NCBI GenBank assembly: GCA_015698045.1
Contig: BLAL01000244.1
Coordinates: 744,001-808,000 of the forward strand
From: Rhizophagus clarus
Lineage: Eukaryota; Glomeromycota; Glomeromycetes; Glomerales; Glomeraceae
Direction of reading: 5' to 3'
DNA length: 64,000 bases
The notes below the pieces were generated by a model, which was given only the letters and a program-made list of their open reading frames with translations, had not been told where the DNA came from and did no database searches. The translations under genes and the position numbers were made by a program. This document shows positions 60,331 through 64,000 of this stretch, piece after piece (position 1 is the stretch's first letter; every line of letters starts with the position of its first letter).

Positions 60331-61580
60331 TTAAATATTCGAATCTTGAATTTTTTTAATTATTATATCACTATCAATAGAAGGAGAATTTAAAGTAGTT
60401 TCAGAAGTTACAATAATTTCATTAAAATTAACAATATTATTATTATTATTATTATTATTATCATTTACGATGATTTCACAAATATCACTAGTTTGTGGAG
60501 GAGTAAATGATGGAGGAATGTATGGTTGATAAGCTTTATGTGGTGGAACATAATAACAACATGGTAAACATATTGCCGCTGTACGATTTCCTCCAAATAT
60601 TAGTAATAAAAATATTCCACTAGAAAAAAAAACGGGTACATGTTAGATGGTTGATCGTAATCTAAAATAAATTAGGAATGGTTCGTACTTACGCAGTAGC
60701 TGATGTAAAATCACCAAAGCAATAACTATCTTCAGAATAATTAATTAACCCTTTTTTACTTATTCGAAATTGTTTTATTATATCGGAAATAACATAACAA
60801 CCTAATAATGCAGTATATATAATCATATAAATACATAAACGAACTGCATATCCCAATTTAATAGCCGTCCTTCTATTTTGATTATTATTAAACCTTTTCC
60901 ATTTTCGATATAATATAATTATTGAACGAACTAGTAGATTTTTTTTTAAAATTAATTCATGAAATGAAAAAAAAAAAAAAAAAAAAAAAAAAAATCGCGA
61001 AAAAAAAAAAAATAATAAAAAACTTACTTGAAATTATTGTAGCAATTAAAAAAATAGATAAGGTTAATTGATAAGCCCAATAATGATTCCAATTACCTGA
61101 TACTTTATAAGCTTCACAATATAATTTTGTTACCATAATACCACCATTTTCATCACCATTAGAAATAATTAAAATTAAAGAATTATAAAATAAAGAAAGA
61201 AGCCAAATTGCCGGAGTTATAGTCCAAAACCATTTTTTTTCTATATTTAAATCTAATTTTTGTTTTAATAAACCGTAAAAATAAAAAGATAATTGAATAG
61301 GTAATAAATTTAAAGCGTGAAAGAAAAAATAAGTAACTCTAAATTGAATTATACATAATCTTGTAGTAAATGCTTTCTCTATTAAATTATTTCCATATAA
61401 TAATATTGAAGGTAAAGTAGATATACTATAACCTAATGCAGCTATGCACAAATGAAATAATGTCCATTTTGTTAAATATGATGGTGATTTTATTATTATC
61501 AACATGAGAGTTAATAATGACATAATATTAATTATTGTTATAGATATGAAAATTATGCTCAGGATTGAATAATTATTCAT
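60331..61580 (-). CDS. Seven-transmembrane GPCR-like protein B
   Basis: Three exons on the - strand: 61580-61028, 60930-60693, 60619-60331, 1080 nt, 359 residues. Intron phases and motifs match 7-TM gene A (34550-35824): TKWTLFHLCIA after helix 1, LCIIQFRV..., FWTITPAIW, NNNQNRRTAIKLGYAVRL in exon 2, and FGGNRTAAICLPCCYYVPP at the start of the cytosolic tail. The tail contains an eight-Asn run from a trinucleotide repeat and ends in Ser/Asp/Ile. The start is the ATG just before the first helix. An in-frame ATG 27 codons upstream would put a Lys-rich leader in front, which is less likely. No disabling change. Ligand unknown. It lies directly upstream of arrestin 3 on the same strand, a suggestive receptor and adaptor pairing. 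Confidence 0.82.
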
Positions 61581-62212
61581 GTTTATTTTTTTTTTTTTTT
61601 TTTGACATTTTCTCCTATCCTTGGGGATTCTTATATCGTATGTTATGAAAATCTCCTCCATTTTCAGAATTAAGACATTAAGTTTTAAATTATTATCATG
61701 TTTTATCCGTTAATCGTGTGATCAAAATTTCAAAAAGCTAACAAACAAATTCGTTATGACAATGAATTAGGAAATTAATAAAAGATGAAAATTTTACTAA
61801 TATAAGCTCGATTTTAATCATTTTGGATTCGACAAAAATTACTGGGGTACGTCCGATCCTTTACTAAAGTGATCATCACAGATCATTATTAACCGCGCGG
61901 AATATTTATTTCGTCAATCAAAAATTAGTAGATCATTGAATTGTATCGGGTTGATCCGAAAGTTGATAACCTACAGCATTAATTGGAAACTTCCATTAAC
62001 TTTATTGGAATTTTCCTTCAAATCCTTCCATTAACATTTGGGTTTGGAATCACTGTTAAATTATGACGACATTTTTGTTTAATTTTTAACTATTTATAAT
62101 ATGAGTTATTTTATCCTAAATAATATACATCATGCTTATTGTTTTCTCTAAGGGGAAGGTTACTAACTACATTTAGGATCAATACTATTTGACCGAGATT
62201 AATGTTGGTCGG
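61581..62212. other. Intergenic, nothing recognised
   Basis: Promoter side of 7-TM gene B, then ordinary AT-rich spacer. Confidence 0.45.
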
Positions 62213-63000
62213 CTGCTGTCAGTTATTTATTTGTATTGTGAGTCAAAGGGATCTCAAAAGCGACGATATTTTTATTTCTGGGGATTCTACATAAAAATAT
62301 TAAAAATGAAGTAAAAATCTTATACTTTATCGCCTTGCCTTATTTACTAATATCATTTGGCATGATTGACGATATGAGTAAAAGTTTAAACTAGCTTGTT
62401 TAGGCTAGCTTTTGCAGAATGTCACAATGATGAAATAATTGGTAAAAGTTTAGCCAGCATTACATTATCAAAATGAATTGAGAATATTGGTCATATGAGA
62501 AATGATACAATTTCTGATAATTTATATTAAAATTATTATTGATTTCGTAATATTTCGTAATAAGAATGTGGCAAATTTGTGCATGAATATTTATTACCTG
62601 CCTGCCCGCTCACACTAACGGGCAGGTACTGCTGTCAGTTATTTGTACTGCGCGTCAAAGTGATCTCAAAGCGACCATATTTTATTTCTAACATAAAATA
62701 TTAAAAAAAATGAATTTATTTACCGCCTTGCCTTATTTACCATCATTTGGCAACGATATGAGTAAAAGTTTAAACTGGCTTGTTTAAGCTAGCCTTGCAG
62801 AATGTCACAATGATGAAATAATGAGTAAAAGTTTAAGCCAGCATTGCATTATTGATGATTAATTGGTCGTATGAGAAATAATGATACAATTTCTGAAAAC
62901 ATTCGAACAATTTAATTATTGTTTTCGTAATATTTCGTATTTCGTAATATTTCGTAATAAGAATGGCTTTAATCTCGCAGATTTATGTATTGCCTGCCCA
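62213..63000. repeat. Tandem duplication of a ~0.4-kb non-coding unit
   Basis: 62213-62609 and 62629-63000 are two direct copies. Both start with ctgctgtcagttattt and run through agtcaaag/cgtcaaag, gatctcaaa(a)gcgac, cgccttgccttatttac, atgagtaaaagtttaaact, cagaatgtcacaatgatgaa, gatacaatttctga and ttcgtaatatttcgtaata to (c)tgcctgccc. They differ by small indels and substitutions. A ctgcccg...cgggcag hairpin (7-bp arms) sits at the junction (62602-62625). No coding frame spans either copy. Confidence 0.85.
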
Positions 63001-63084
63001 GCGCGACCTCAATAGGTGAAACACCATGATTTATTCAAGCAAAATCAATTTATATGTATATTTATTTATTAATAAAATAATTAT

Positions 63085-64000
63085 TCAATTCTCCCCTTTT
63101 TTTAAATAATAATTCTTATAGATAAACTCCAAAATTAAAATGAAAATTATGAATCTAAGATATTTAAAAATAGACTTTAAAAAATCAAAAAATATATTTT
63201 GTGATGAATTATCATCAATAACGACATCATCATCAGAATCAGATATTTCTTCTTCAGAATTAGAATAAGTTGAATCCGATTCCATATCTAATAAAAAAAA
63301 AAAATAGTAATTGATTAATGAATTTATATATTTAAAAACAAATTAAAGAAAAAAATATATATATAGATATATGTATATATTACTTGATGATTTCCCTCGT
63401 ATCGCATCATGTTTTTTCATAATTTCTTTAACTTTTTTCATAATCATTTTATCAAAAGAATCAATAGGATTTAACATAATTTTGTTATTTCGATTATAAG
63501 AAGCATATAATCCAATTATTACAGCAAACTTATTATTAAATCTCTTATTAGCAAATGATTTGTAATCTCTAATTTGATTTTTAATAGATTTTTTATCTAT
63601 ATAAGTAAATTTATTAAGATGTTTAACCCCAATTACAGCCAAAACACCAACTTCAGAAACAAAAAGTAAATCACCAGAACGTAATCCATCATTATGAAAT
63701 ATATCAAATTCATAAAAATATTTAAATCCTGGTAAATATTTTTCTTGATTTAAAACAATATCAGTTAAAATTTCCAATTCCGAATTTATTCCTCCATTTT
63801 TCATTTTATCAAGAAACCATTTTCTTTTTGTTTCAATATGTATCCTTTCAAAATCTTTTATATGAGATTCATATAATTTTAAGGATGATGATAAAAGATC
63901 TTGTAATAAATTATCTTGATCCCATCCAATCTCATAAAATTTCTCGTTCTTTGAGAAAAAAGTCTCTACATTTATTCTTCTTGAATCAATATATTCCTTT
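63085..64000 (-). CDS. PD-(D/E)XK-nuclease-like protein with C-terminal membrane segment (3' part only)
   Basis: The last two exons of a - strand gene whose 5' end lies beyond the window: exon 64000-63384 (open at the window edge) and exon 63287-63085, joined at gtaata/ttag with phase 1. The first has a helical, charged lead (KNEKFYEIGWDQDNLLQDLL) and then a nuclease-fold-like core: LRSGDLLFVSEVGVLAVIGV, KHLNK and NQIRDYKSFANKRF. In related fungal proteins I recall a GD...VEVK pattern with a following QxxxY helix. Here the expected Glu of the ExK pair is Gly (IGVK), so catalysis may be lost. The last exon is Asp/Glu/Ser-rich and ends with a hydrophobic segment (FIIFILILEFIYKNYY), a likely tail anchor. 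Function unknown. Confidence 0.65.

Noticed and set aside
1-64000. CRISPR arrays, bacterial operons, tRNA genes
   Set aside because: Introns and gene families are eukaryotic. No regularly spaced repeat array was found, and no convincing tRNA T-loop/acceptor pair was spotted by eye. A tRNA scan could not be run.

Overview
The window is strongly AT-rich eukaryotic DNA. It has short GT-AG introns, long poly-A/T tracts and many lineage-type gene families: F-box proteins, kinase-like proteins with a LHGGN loop, a SAM-like kinase, alpha-arrestins and 7-TM proteins. It also carries a lone 5S rRNA gene. Together these fit an arbuscular mycorrhizal fungus (Glomeromycotina, Rhizophagus-like). That assignment is inference from gene style; no marker gene was searched.

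Region 1 (1.5-12.0 kb, + strand) is one complete gene of 28 exons for a neurofibromin/Ira-type Ras-GAP with GAP, Sec14-like and PH-like parts. Region 2 (13.0-14.2 kb, - strand) is a dead but intron-bearing copy of 5-aminolevulinate synthase. Region 3 (17.2-21.0 kb) is a divergent pair of single-exon F-box genes. Region 4 (21.7-24.7 kb) holds a decayed multi-exon gene of unknown family, behind a duplicated 46-bp promoter-side motif and next to a MITE-like element with 22-bp perfect inverted ends. Region 5 (26.8-32.4 kb) is a convergent pair of kinase-like genes. One is a SAM-like plus kinase fusion. The other has two kinase domains in one chain, both lacking the catalytic Asp. A diverged minisatellite lies between them. 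A 5S rRNA gene follows at 32.9 kb.

Region 6 (34.5-61.6 kb) is the most interesting part. It holds a 7-TM gene (A), a very large secreted-domain/multi-TM/Thr-rich-tail protein (40.8-47.6 kb), three paralogous two-exon alpha-arrestin genes with C-terminal PPxY motifs (48.0, 51.5 and 58.4 kb, all - strand) and a second 7-TM paralog (B, 60.3 kb). A decayed copy of the large protein's tail sits beside arrestin 2. Spacer DNA shared by all three arrestin copies and a scrap resembling the 7-TM B 3' end indicate that a block of membrane-protein tail, alpha-arrestin and 7-TM gene was duplicated and then eroded. The gap between arrestins 2 and 3 holds a decayed P-loop ATPase gene interrupted by an inserted element.

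Region 7 (62.2-64.0 kb) has a 0.4-kb tandem duplication and the 3' end of a PD-(D/E)XK-like gene with a membrane tail, which runs off the window.

Exon coordinates were worked out by hand from splice signals, reading-frame phase and protein similarity recalled from memory. In every intact multi-exon model the exon lengths sum to a multiple of three. No RNA evidence or database search was available.
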